A DNA stretch of 64,000 nucleotides from NCBI GenBank assembly GCA_965261255.1, contig CBDHCQ010000004.1, forward strand, positions 1,922,001 to 1,986,000, written 5' to 3'. The translations under genes were made by a program, and so were the position numbers. Below, piece by piece: positions 8,820 through 17,484 of the stretch; positions within the stretch are counted from its first letter, which is position 1; every line of letters starts with the position of its first letter. The notes beneath the pieces were generated by a model. The model searched no databases. It was not told the origin of the DNA and was given only the letters and a program-made list of their open reading frames with translations. The DNA comes from Bin80 sp965261255 (lineage in GTDB: Bacteria > Bacteroidota > Rhodothermia > Rhodothermales > Bin80).

Positions 8820-9809
8820 TTACGAATTCACACCTGGAACTTGGAGTCGTCCTTGTTTCGGATCCCATCTAGAAGCTTCTTCTGGTCGAAGGGCGTGATA
8901 TCCCCCATACCAGCGATCTATTCCGCGAAGGGTAATGGCATCTTCATCACCGCCAAGTACCGCCAATCCTTCTGGAGTTGCAGAGACGCTTACGTTCCGA
9001 AAACCCTCCGGACTTTGATCTCCCTCAACAGTTACCAGAGGACATGCTCCACGAGCCATATCCAGAATCACTTCCCAAAACGTCCAGTCACCCATAAATG
9101 GGGCGCGCTCGTTGGCCCAATGTGAATGAAGGATTTCTGTCGGATCGCTTACTCCGTTTGCAATAAGTCTCAATGCGTGACCTTCAGTTCGAGATAACCC
9201 ATTGTGTACAGAGGGCCATTCTTGCAAAAAGCGTCGATATGCAGCCTGCAAAAATGGCAGTTCAATATTAAGATTATCAGCTACTGCTTGGTGTCGTCCA
9301 GGTTTAGAACTGGTAAAGCAAGCCCATGCGTCGGCAGCAGCATGAAACTGTGGCAGATTAATCGGTTTGCGTGTGTCAAACAGATGGCGAATCTGCGCAG
9401 GATTAAGATCTCCCAAGCCACGAAAGGACCTAACTCCTGGATACCTGTCAATACAAATCAGGAATTGTCTCTTGGACGAACAGTACTTTTGTTCTCTCAA
9501 CCATGCCAGAATCTGAATCAATTGCAGTTGATCATACAGGTCATGCTCAAACCAGAGAACAACTTCATCATCTGCCGCGTGCTTGCGCAACGTTGAATTT
9601 CGAAGCAGAAAGCTCTGTACTAGTTCCTCTTTGATTCCCCATCCTAACGACGCCAGAAATGCCGCCCGCATTTCACTCAATTCCCGCATAGACAACTTAC
9701 CGGGCACGGGTCCTATATGAAGCACATCCCTCCAAGGCAACACATCGCCTCCAATGCCTGACCTGAGGATCAGGTCCGCTGCCGAATCTCCGTTAGTAAC
9801 GTGCAGCAT
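8820..9809 (-). CDS. DUF1835-domain protein
   Basis: A 329-residue protein beginning MLHVTNGDSAADLI, the signature of DUF1835. It continues with the family's G-D-V-L-P-W-R-D-V-L-H-I-G-P block and a W-F-E-H-D-L-Y-D-Q-L-Q-L block near residues 87-98. The function of the family is unknown; members are cytoplasmic and usually monocistronic. It is divergent from the AHSA1 gene that starts at 9855, leaving 45 bp for both promoters. Confidence 0.85.
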   Translation of the reverse strand: MLHVTNGDSAADLILRSGIGGDVLPWRDVLHIGPVPGKLSMRELSEMRAAFLASLGWGIKEELVQSFLLRNSTLRKHAADDEVVLWFEHDLYDQLQLIQILAWLREQKYCSSKRQFLICIDRYPGVRSFRGLGDLNPAQIRHLFDTRKPINLPQFHAAADAWACFTSSKPGRHQAVADNLNIELPFLQAAYRRFLQEWPSVHNGLSRTEGHALRLIANGVSDPTEILHSHWANERAPFMGDWTFWEVILDMARGACPLVTVEGDQSPEGFRNVSVSATPEGLAVLGGDEDAITLRGIDRWYGGYHALRPEEASRWDPKQGRLQVPGVNS

Positions 9810-9854
9810 TTTTCACATACATTCGTACCACGTGAAAGATATTTCAAGACGACC

Positions 9855-10253
9855 ATGCACGGAATTTATCACGACGTCTACATTGACGCTTCCCCTGAAC
9901 ACATCTTCGACGCTGTGACATCTGAGTCGGGATTAAATACTTGGTGGACGGATGCCTGCAGCACCGAGCGGAGATCCGGCGGAAAATATCACTTCCACTT
10001 CGAACCGGACTATGACTGGCACGCCGAGATTGTAGAATGGTCTACGTCCCAACATGTTGTTTGGTGCTTCACGCAGGCAGACAGCGACTGGACCGGCACC
10101 AAGCTCAGCTTTAGCATAGTCAATACCGAAAGAGGCTCCTTGTTGCGCATGGAGCACACTGGCTGGCGAACCCTGAACGATCACTTCAGGCACACCAGCT
10201 ACTGCTGGGCGCAGTACCTCAGGAAGTTGCAGAAGTACCTGACTTCCGCCTGA
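9855..10253 (+). CDS. SRPBCC/AHSA1-domain protein
   Basis: A 132-residue START-like protein with the AHSA1 opening ASPEHIFDAVTSESGLNTWW, a W-H-A-E-I-V-E-W strand and the closing S-Y-C-W-A-Q-Y-L-R-K-L helix. The upstream in-frame ATG at 9801 would overlap the divergent DUF1835 start, so I take the ATG at 9855 where family similarity begins. Ligand unknown. It ends 15 bp before the convergent LexA-like gene. Confidence 0.8.
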   Translation: MHGIYHDVYIDASPEHIFDAVTSESGLNTWWTDACSTERRSGGKYHFHFEPDYDWHAEIVEWSTSQHVVWCFTQADSDWTGTKLSFSIVNTERGSLLRMEHTGWRTLNDHFRHTSYCWAQYLRKLQKYLTSA

Positions 10254-10268
10254 TTCACGCTGTAAAAC

Positions 10269-10955
10269 CTATGCCGAAGGCCACAGATCGCGCTTGAACG
10301 GCGAGTAATCCCGCGTGGAAACCTGGTGTGTAGAGGGAGTCCTGTAGAGCCCCTGCTTGTTCACGTGCCCAATATATCGTCCCAATATCTTTACCTCTTC
10401 AAAGATATCCGGGTCAATTCGAATATCACCAAACTCGGGATTCGCAGGTTCTAGGCGAAGGCCTCCGTAATCCATGTAAACCCTCTTGAGCGAAGTTTCG
10501 CCATCATACAGCACAGCGCCAATACCTCCGTTCGGGATATCGTCATCCACCAGGAGCACATAGTCTCCGTCATGAATATCCGCCCCGATCATAGATTGCC
10601 CCCTCACCCGTAATGCAAAGATCCGATCCAGGCTGGGAAAAATCGTTCCGAGTGTAATATTCCCCAAGTTGGCTCCCACGGCTTCCTGAAGTACTCCGGC
10701 AGTAATCTCGCCGAGAACAGGGATGGCCGATTCTGATTCCCGCCTGTTTTCGGGCGGCAGCTGGTAGCCCGCCTCCGTCTTGATGAGATATCCCTTCTTT
10801 GCAAGTGCCTTGAGGTTCTGCGTAACACTGTTGGAAGATTTATAACCGAACTCCCGCTTAAAGTCGTCGTAACTGGGCCACTCTCGACCCTCCTCTACAC
10901 ACTCCGCAATGAAATCAAGCACAGCTCGCTGCTTTTCGGTCAACCGTTGAGACAT
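10269..10955 (-). CDS. lexA: LexA-like repressor (S24 peptidase)
   Basis: Transcriptional repressor of the SOS type. An N-terminal winged-helix domain begins with SQRLTEKQRAVLDFI and includes the recognition region YDDFKREFGYKSSNSVTQNL. It is joined to an S24 peptidase domain with cleavage site Ala-Gly (A86-G87), catalytic serine in RGQSMIGADIHDGDYV (S121) and catalytic lysine in TSLKRVY (K157), numbered from the ATG at 10955. At 228 residues it is slightly longer than E. coli LexA, with an extra C-terminal tail of about 25 residues. A start four codons earlier (10967) is possible. No clear LexA box could be assigned upstream, so autoregulation is expected but not shown. A second LexA-like or phage-type repressor role is an alternative. 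Confidence 0.85.
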   Translation of the reverse strand: MSQRLTEKQRAVLDFIAECVEEGREWPSYDDFKREFGYKSSNSVTQNLKALAKKGYLIKTEAGYQLPPENRRESESAIPVLGEITAGVLQEAVGANLGNITLGTIFPSLDRIFALRVRGQSMIGADIHDGDYVLLVDDDIPNGGIGAVLYDGETSLKRVYMDYGGLRLEPANPEFGDIRIDPDIFEEVKILGRYIGHVNKQGLYRTPSTHQVSTRDYSPFKRDLWPSA

Positions 10956-11051
10956 AGCTACTACCATTGTTTTGTTATATACGAAGCCCAGGTACTATAC
11001 TATCAGTTATATGTTCACCTATTGAATAGCTGTTTTCGAATTTGGCAGTTT

Positions 11052-11073
11052 CTTGTCAGAATCTTGTCAGAAT
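11052..11073. repeat. Direct tandem repeat, 2 x 11 bp
   Basis: CTTGTCAGAAT occurs twice back to back, upstream of the LexA-like gene and just beyond the 3' end of the VOC gene on the minus strand. It could be a regulator binding site or a simple slippage duplication. Confidence 0.5.
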
Positions 11074-11074
11074 C

Positions 11075-11512
11075 CTACTCCTCTGTTCCATCTGGCCGGT
11101 TAAAGAACTGGTCTATCAGGATAATATTATCGTCTGGATCTGCAAGCATAAGGCTCCCGGGCCCGTCAGGATTGGCCTGCTCATCCACCTCAGACATAAG
11201 CACAAGACCGGAAGCCTTAAGACGCTCCTGAATTCCCCGAATATCACTAAAATCGTGAACTCGCCAAGCTTCCAGTAATGAATCCTCCGCATTAGCATCG
11301 GCCTTCGCTAACAAGCCGGGATTGAAGGTTAAGATGTTACTTTCAAACATGTCCTGAAAAAGCCCTATAACCGTGGTACCATTTACCATGATCAGGTAGC
11401 CCTGCCCCCGTCCTGTCACCTCAAAACCGAGTTTTTCATAGAACGCACATGACGCGTCGAGATCGCTGACAGACAAGCTCACAGAGAATGCTCCCAATTC
11501 TAATTTACCCAT
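11075..11512 (-). CDS. VOC family protein (glyoxalase/bleomycin-resistance-like)
   Basis: A 145-residue single-domain VOC protein. It has the N-terminal strand FSVSLSVSDLDASCAFYEKLGFEV, typical of the superfamily, the G-Y-L-I-M-V-N-G strand, and a C-terminal SLMLADPDDNIILIDQ strand that would supply the last metal ligand position. Substrate unknown. It lies upstream of lexA on the same strand but 119 bp away, so co-transcription is uncertain. Confidence 0.85.
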   Translation of the reverse strand: MGKLELGAFSVSLSVSDLDASCAFYEKLGFEVTGRGQGYLIMVNGTTVIGLFQDMFESNILTFNPGLLAKADANAEDSLLEAWRVHDFSDIRGIQERLKASGLVLMSEVDEQANPDGPGSLMLADPDDNIILIDQFFNRPDGTEE

Positions 11513-11633
11513 GATTTCGTTGATTTAGTGGTTGCCCAAAGTTAAGTATCGGGCCGTTTACAATGTATCAGTGGAGTTCTTCTTACATCCATCCGACGAC
11601 GTTCCTATCTTGTCAATGTCACAGACGAGGCTA

Positions 11634-12188
11634 CTAAGGCCTTTCAATCCGCGGTATCACGACGATTGGAGCACCAAGGCCGTCTGTGTTGACGCCACAT
11701 AGCATCCCGTCTTTCACGATTGCTTCGGGATCGAACAGATCGAAAAGGCTGCCCTCGTCCTCGGGCAGCACTGCCTCCCGTTTCACCCACAGATTGCCTT
11801 CATCGTCACTGAAGAATGAAACAACTGCGGGCATTGAATCCGGAATCCTTACCCAATCGACAGTCCCGCCCAGATTGATGAGCTACTGGAATTCCTCCCG
11901 CCCGTCATCCATCTCTTCCTCGCTCACAGGGACTGGGTTATGGTCTTTATAGACTCGTGGGAGCATTTCTCCAACCGGACTCAGTTCGACAAGCTCACAT
12001 TCTTTAGTGGTCAGCGTCCAAAGATTCCCGGTTGGAGAGAAGTGCCATTCAAAGGACTCCTGAAAGGGAATCAACTCTCTAATTGACGAGCGCCCCCTAA
12101 GTCGAATCCGCCCGGCTAATAGCCAACCGATAACTCCCGGTATAGGGGGAAATGGCCGTCTGTGACCTGTATCAGGTTCGTGCAGGGA
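11634..12188 (-). pseudogene. 6-bladed beta-propeller protein, 3' part with in-frame stop
   Basis: Read on the minus strand, one continuous frame runs from about 12188 to 11634 and is interrupted by a single TAG at 11885-11883. Before it lie a SPTGNLWTL strand and VSEEEMDDGREEFQ; after it comes LINLGGTVDWVRIPDSMPA, then a DDEGNLWVKREA strand and a final propeller-like tail. The pattern matches the C-terminal half of the beta-propeller proteins at 16153 and 61441 (for example GNVWVKLSSIENA). No signal peptide or N-terminal blades are found upstream, so the gene is both truncated and broken. Confidence 0.6.
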
Positions 12189-12336
12189 CTATTGACATTG
12201 ACCACTTCTTGCCAGTTGCCTTCTCCACGGGTTACAGGTACTTCAAAATACAACTCACATAAAGTGGAACCCGACTCTGAACTGCACATTCATATGTTCT
12301 TGGTCCACTGGTTCTTTTCCAAAAATTCCACTCCCT

Positions 12337-15174
12337 ATGTACGTACAACATTCTTCGTTCAAGATCTTTCTCTTTTTATGCTTGCTTCCTCTGGGAGCAT
12401 CTGCGCTGGCCACAAACACACAGGCCCAGTCAGCCCTAGACCTTCCTGTCCCTGTGGATAGTGCGGTTACCATTGGACAACTAGAGAATGGCATCACCTA
12501 CTATTTGCGAGAGAATCACGAGCCGGAATCTCGCCTTGAGCTTCGGCTGGTCGTAAACGCAGGTAGTGTACAGGAGGATGACGACCAGCTTGGGTTGGCT
12601 CATTTTGTAGAGCACATGCTCTTTAATGGAACAAGGCGCTATCCCAAGCAAACGCTCATGGCGTTCCTGCAGCGCATCGGCATGCAAATCGGACCAGACG
12701 TCAATGCGTACACAAGTTTCGACGAAACGGTCTACCAACTCCAAGTGCCTACGGACAGCATGGAAGTGGTACGCAAGGCATTCGAGGTGTTGGAGGATTG
12801 GGCAGCCTACGCCACGTTGAGTGATGAAGAAATTGACAATGAGCGCGGCGTGGTAATAGAGGAATGGCGTAGTGGCCGCGGCGCATCTGGACGCATGTTA
12901 GACGAATTGATTCCGACTCTTCTTGGTGACTCACACTACGCAGAACGACTCCCCATCGGTGACACGCTTGTAATCAAACAGAGCTCCTACGAGACTGTGC
13001 GACGTTTTTACGAAACTTGGTATAGACCTGATCTGATGGCCGTTGTCGTAGTTGGGGCTCTGGATGTATCTACTATGAAATCACTTGTAGAGGAGCATTT
13101 TGCCACCATCCCTCCCGCCGTAGACCCTATGCCACGTCCGTCATTCGATGTGCCGCTACAAGAGATACGATACAAGGTTATAAGCGACCCGGAGTACGAC
13201 TTCTTTCCAGGGCTTTCGCTACTCTACAGACAGCCAAAGATGACCGTTAAAACCGTCGCCGACTATCGCCAGTCTTTGGTGAGGTCATTGGCGAACGGCA
13301 TGCTCTCACGGCGTTTTTCCGAGATTGCTCAGGACGGTACAAGTACTCCGTTCCTCATAGCGAATGCCGGCCTTGGGGATATGGTGCGCGGTACGTCGTT
13401 TTTTGTTTTACAAGCATATGCGAACGAAGACAGCTTAACCGCTGCACTTCGTACGGTGGTGCTGGAGGCGGAACGCGTCAAGCAGCACAGCTTCACTCCT
13501 GGCGAATTTTCACGCTTCAAAGAGTCATTCATGCGCTCGCGCGAAGAGGCGTATAATGAGCGCGAAAACACCCCTTCGGCAAGACTTGTATCCTCATACG
13601 TTTCCCATTTTCTAGAAGACAATCCAATCCCCGGTGTAGTCAATAATTATCAACTTGCACAACAGCTCGTGCCTACAATTACACTGGAAGAGGTTAGTGC
13701 GTATCTGCCGGAAGCACTGAGCAGTCAGGATCGGGCAATTACCGTGGATATCCCGGAGAAAGAATCCCTGGAATGGATTACCGAGGATCTGTTAGCTAGT
13801 ACCTTCGAAAAATATAATGGTACTAAGGTAGAGCCATATGTTGATACGGCAGTTGATGCTCCCCTGTTTGAAGAAGTGCTGACTCCGGCAGCGATCGTAA
13901 GTGAACGTTCGATCTCCGAACTTGGAGTTACGGAGATCACGTTGGATAACGGGATCCGTGTCGTGATGAAGCCCACAGATTTCCGTGCTGACGAGGTTCA
14001 GTTTGCTTCCTTCAGCGAAGGTGGGACCTCCTTGTATGACGACAATGAGTTTCGAGCGGCGACATATGCAGATGTTTTCGTCGGCAGTAGCGGTGTCGGT
14101 GCGTTTGACCAGACAGCATTAGGGAAAAAGATGTCGGGCAAGCGCGCCTCTGTATCGGCATCAATTGGCTCGTTGTTTGAAGGATTCAGAGGCGAAGCGT
14201 CACCGAAAGATTTGGAGCTTTTATTCCAGTTGATTCACCTGCGTGCTACGCAGGCACGGCTTGACTCGTCAGCATTTCTGTCTGAGATCAACTTCCAACG
14301 CACATTTCAGGAGAACCGAAGGAATTCACCGAATGCTGCATTCAGTGACACACTCCGCACTACGCTCTACATGAACCACCCGCGATACCGGTCTGTCACG
14401 ATGGAGGAGCTTGATGCCATTGATATGGAGCGCACCCTGGAAATATATCAGGAGAGATTCGCAGATATGGATGATTTTGTCTTCATATTCGTAGGCGCCT
14501 TCGAAGTTGACACGTTGACGGCACTTGCCCAAACCTACCTCGGCACTCTTCCTGCTACAGACCGCGAAGAGACATGGCGGGACAGAAGCGCTCAAAACCC
14601 TGAGGGCACAGTGGTTAAAACCGTTTATAAAGGTCAGGACCCCCAGGGTCGCGTCAGCATTACCTTTAATGGTCCTTATGCGCATTCACGACAGGCACGC
14701 CATCATATGGAGTCTTTAGAGATGTTGCTTGACATCCTTTTATTCGAGGAATTACGGGAAGAGCGTGGAGGTATCTACGGTGCGGGAGTTAATGCCACAC
14801 CACTTCGACGCCCACGGGAATGGTACAGATTCTCGATCAGCTTTGGCTGCGATCCAGAACGTGCGGAAGAATTGACGAATGCTGTCTTCGAAACCATTGA
14901 AGAAATTAAGCGCGACGGGGTGTCGGAGGATTACGTAGCACGCGTACAGGAACAACAGCGCCAAGCCCGCACTGTGAGTCTTGAGGAGAATGGATTCTGG
15001 ATTGGTGCACTTCGCTCAGCCTACTATGCAGACAGTGGTTCGGAGCCACTTGATATCTTACGTTACGATGAACTTATAGATGGCCTGACAGCTGATGACC
15101 TGCAACAGGCTGCTATAGGATGGCTGACTGACCGGTATGTACAGGTGACTTTGCTGCCCGAACAGTCTGAATAG
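12337..15174 (+). CDS. M16 family zinc peptidase (exported)
   Basis: A 945-residue metallopeptidase of the inverzincin (pitrilysin/insulinase/processing-peptidase) family. A signal peptide is evident (FKIFLFLCLLPLGASALA, then cleavage near residue 30 at AQA), so it probably acts in the periplasm or outer membrane. The zinc motif HxxEH is HFVEH (H89, E92, H93), with a downstream acidic segment DNERGVVIEEW providing the third ligand. There are two tandem M16 halves; the second begins near residue 530 (ELGVTEITLDNGIRVVM) and lacks the zinc motif, as is usual. Long intergenic regions on both sides suggest a single-gene unit. Confidence 0.92.
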   Translation: MYVQHSSFKIFLFLCLLPLGASALATNTQAQSALDLPVPVDSAVTIGQLENGITYYLRENHEPESRLELRLVVNAGSVQEDDDQLGLAHFVEHMLFNGTRRYPKQTLMAFLQRIGMQIGPDVNAYTSFDETVYQLQVPTDSMEVVRKAFEVLEDWAAYATLSDEEIDNERGVVIEEWRSGRGASGRMLDELIPTLLGDSHYAERLPIGDTLVIKQSSYETVRRFYETWYRPDLMAVVVVGALDVSTMKSLVEEHFATIPPAVDPMPRPSFDVPLQEIRYKVISDPEYDFFPGLSLLYRQPKMTVKTVADYRQSLVRSLANGMLSRRFSEIAQDGTSTPFLIANAGLGDMVRGTSFFVLQAYANEDSLTAALRTVVLEAERVKQHSFTPGEFSRFKESFMRSREEAYNERENTPSARLVSSYVSHFLEDNPIPGVVNNYQLAQQLVPTITLEEVSAYLPEALSSQDRAITVDIPEKESLEWITEDLLASTFEKYNGTKVEPYVDTAVDAPLFEEVLTPAAIVSERSISELGVTEITLDNGIRVVMKPTDFRADEVQFASFSEGGTSLYDDNEFRAATYADVFVGSSGVGAFDQTALGKKMSGKRASVSASIGSLFEGFRGEASPKDLELLFQLIHLRATQARLDSSAFLSEINFQRTFQENRRNSPNAAFSDTLRTTLYMNHPRYRSVTMEELDAIDMERTLEIYQERFADMDDFVFIFVGAFEVDTLTALAQTYLGTLPATDREETWRDRSAQNPEGTVVKTVYKGQDPQGRVSITFNGPYAHSRQARHHMESLEMLLDILLFEELREERGGIYGAGVNATPLRRPREWYRFSISFGCDPERAEELTNAVFETIEEIKRDGVSEDYVARVQEQQRQARTVSLEENGFWIGALRSAYYADSGSEPLDILRYDELIDGLTADDLQQAAIGWLTDRYVQVTLLPEQSE

Positions 15175-16152
15175 ATCGCTTTGGCAAAACTTGATTCTTC
15201 CTGCCGACGGCAATTCTGGGGTTTCAAACTCCTTCAAGTTTTACCCTTGAAACAGGTGGGGTGCATAGATGAGAGGTCAGAGGAGCTTCAGGGATGTCGC
15301 GTTCGATCTGCTGTGGGTTTTGCCTTTGGCGAATGTGTGATCTGGACTGAATGATCAGATTGTAATTGACCTACGCAGCCTCATAGGTTTTTCCAATCAT
15401 CCCGTAGAAGTACCCGCACAGGTCGACTTGCCTGCCGCAGACGTGTTGCGCATAGGCAATAGAACTCGCTTGATACATCAGTATCGCGGACAGACAGACT
15501 CACAGCAAATGCTCCCAATTATAATTCAAACACGATTTCTTTCATTCAGTGGTCACTCGGAATTTAATTCTCGATCGGCTTAGAATGAGTCTGTGGGGTT
15601 CTTCGATGGGTTATTGACCATATTTCGACCCATGTGGCTCGGTTTGGCTCCCGGCAACCCTCTTAACCTCGGGGCTTGCACCTACGAATGTTAAGATGCA
15701 TCTGGGTAATTCGGTGATAATTCCCCGGGTTTCCTGTAATCAGAACTTTACTGTGCATATTTCGACCATATGGACCTCTGATTGGAAGCCATGCTAGTCG
15801 CCAATCCAAAGGTACCGTCGGCCCTCCTTCACGATTCCTGCTGTTGATGTCGATGCAACATAACCTTGATGCCGTTAACTGAACTAATGTCCACAAAGGA
15901 GGCCATTCGGTACTGAGGACTGAAGTCGTAAGTGCCTAGGTTTGAGACATTACGCGGTAGCGGCATGGAATCACGGCCCAGCCAACTGTGCTCAATTGGA
16001 CCGGACTATACTGGAAAATCGTTGCTTCTCATCCTCTGTATGAGCAGAGGGCAAGAGGCGACGGTTTAGTGACGACATACTTGCCGCAAGACCTTCGGAA
16101 CATCCTCAAAGTCTTGGCTCTACAATTGAGTTGTATTACTACGAGATCTGAA
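15175..16152. other. Gene-free region with relics
   Basis: About 980 bp without a convincing gene. It contains an inverted repeat (GTTTCAA at 15221-15227, TTGAAAC at 15247-15253) about 45 bp after the M16 stop codon, which may be a terminator, and the decayed ankyrin fragment listed separately. The in-frame extension 15988-16152 ahead of the propeller gene does not look like coding sequence. Confidence 0.5.
15365..15440 (-). pseudogene. Decayed copy of ankyrin-gene 3' end
   Basis: These 76 bp align without gaps to 24329-24404, the 3' end of the ankyrin-repeat gene and the bases just beyond its stop. I count 13 mismatches (about 83% identity) and the orientation is the same. Similarity continues weakly for about 50 bp upstream and then is lost. 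No open frame remains. Confidence 0.6.
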
Positions 16153-17322
16153 ATGTCATCCTTCGCTGCGAATTCTGAAAAGCTCCTACGCTGCACACTG
16201 TTTGTGTCACTTCTGGTTCTGGGGGCCGGCCAACGAACAGACGTGCCCAGCGAGGTATCCTTAGCTCGGGCGGCTGATCTCACTTTGACCGAAGTGTTCC
16301 GCATTGGAGACGAGGCGGCCGGAGATACCGTGCTTTTCGGCGGTGACATTGAAGTAGCTGTTGACTCAAGGGGGCAGTTATACGTGACGGATCGCGGAAT
16401 AGCGGGCATCCGGGTATTTTCCAATAATGGAGCCTTGATGCAAACGATAGGCCGGGCTGGTGACGGACCGGGCGAATTCCAGCGCACGCCACTGGTTCAT
16501 GTGGGACCACAAGATACCGTCTATGCACTGGATACTGAAGCGATGCGACTGACCGTGTTTGCGCCGGATAATTTTTCGCCAGTGGAGACCATCGACATTT
16601 CGGGCACGACGACCTTCGACGCCGAATTTCAGACCTTACGGTATGCGCAAAGCCTAGTAGGTGTCGTAAGGGATGGATTTCTTGTTCGATTTGAGGACGA
16701 AATAATTCCGCTAGTGTCAGATATGGATGCGCCCGAACATATAGTGCTCAAGCTGCTGGACCGTAAAGGGAATGTATCCGCAGACACCATGATCCAGATG
16801 CCCAAGCGTGACTTGCTACATGCGAGAACTGGTGGCCAGTCGGCCATGACAATAAAGATTCCCTTTGCAAGAGACGTTTTCATCGTACTGAGCCCGGATG
16901 ACCTATTGTATTACAGCCGTAATGACGCGATCGAAATCAAGGTCCGATCAATAGACGGCAACACGAATCGCAGTGTCCGTGTCCCCCACGACCCGGTGCC
17001 AGTGACAGAAGTCGAAAGAAACATATGGCTAAGCACATACCCCGATGCACGACATGAAATGCGGTCTGTCTTGCCTGAAACGAGGCCGGCCTATGAAGCC
17101 CTTATACTAGATGATTCGGAGCGTATTTGGCTGAGACTAAGCGCACCGAAAGATGCAGTTGAGGTGCGCTGGATTGTCGTTAATCTTGAGGGCAGGATAC
17201 AGGCCACGACAGAATTGCCCTCGACAGTCTGGCTTAAGGCAATTGCAGGCAACCGCGCTTTCGGCACTTCAAGTGATGAGCAGGGTGTGCCGTTTGTGGT
17301 AGCCTATGAAATCACGCCATAA
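16153..17322 (+). CDS. 6-bladed beta-propeller exported protein
   Basis: A 389-residue protein with an N-terminal hydrophobic export segment (LLRCTLFVSLLVLGAG). It is followed by propeller blades: VFRIGDEAAGDTVLF, then VAVDSRGQLYVTDRGIAGIRVF, then IGRAGDGPGEF, a run typical of the BF3164/NHL-like 6-bladed family of Bacteroidota. The C-terminal blade contains DDSERIWLRLSAPKDAVEVRW. Such proteins are envelope proteins of unknown role. The ATG at 16153 is chosen because it directly precedes the signal segment. Two related but damaged genes occur in the window (11634-12188 and 61441-62583), and this is the only intact copy. Confidence 0.8.
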   Translation: MSSFAANSEKLLRCTLFVSLLVLGAGQRTDVPSEVSLARAADLTLTEVFRIGDEAAGDTVLFGGDIEVAVDSRGQLYVTDRGIAGIRVFSNNGALMQTIGRAGDGPGEFQRTPLVHVGPQDTVYALDTEAMRLTVFAPDNFSPVETIDISGTTTFDAEFQTLRYAQSLVGVVRDGFLVRFEDEIIPLVSDMDAPEHIVLKLLDRKGNVSADTMIQMPKRDLLHARTGGQSAMTIKIPFARDVFIVLSPDDLLYYSRNDAIEIKVRSIDGNTNRSVRVPHDPVPVTEVERNIWLSTYPDARHEMRSVLPETRPAYEALILDDSERIWLRLSAPKDAVEVRWIVVNLEGRIQATTELPSTVWLKAIAGNRAFGTSSDEQGVPFVVAYEITP

Positions 17323-17484
17323 AGGATCATCCGGAAGCCGGACGCGACTATTTCTCACCACCTGCCATCCAGTTTAGTACGGCATATCTGTTCGTGCTGC
17401 GTGTAAGGCTCGCAGCCACCGCTGCTGCGGCCGACCCCCCCCAGACTCCCCTCCGACGATGACCCTGTCTTAGTTGTATTTAAT

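Noticed and set aside
17323..17484. Short hairpin TCCGG-AAG-CCGGA after the propeller gene
   Set aside because: Only 5 bp with no T-run; too weak to call a terminator.
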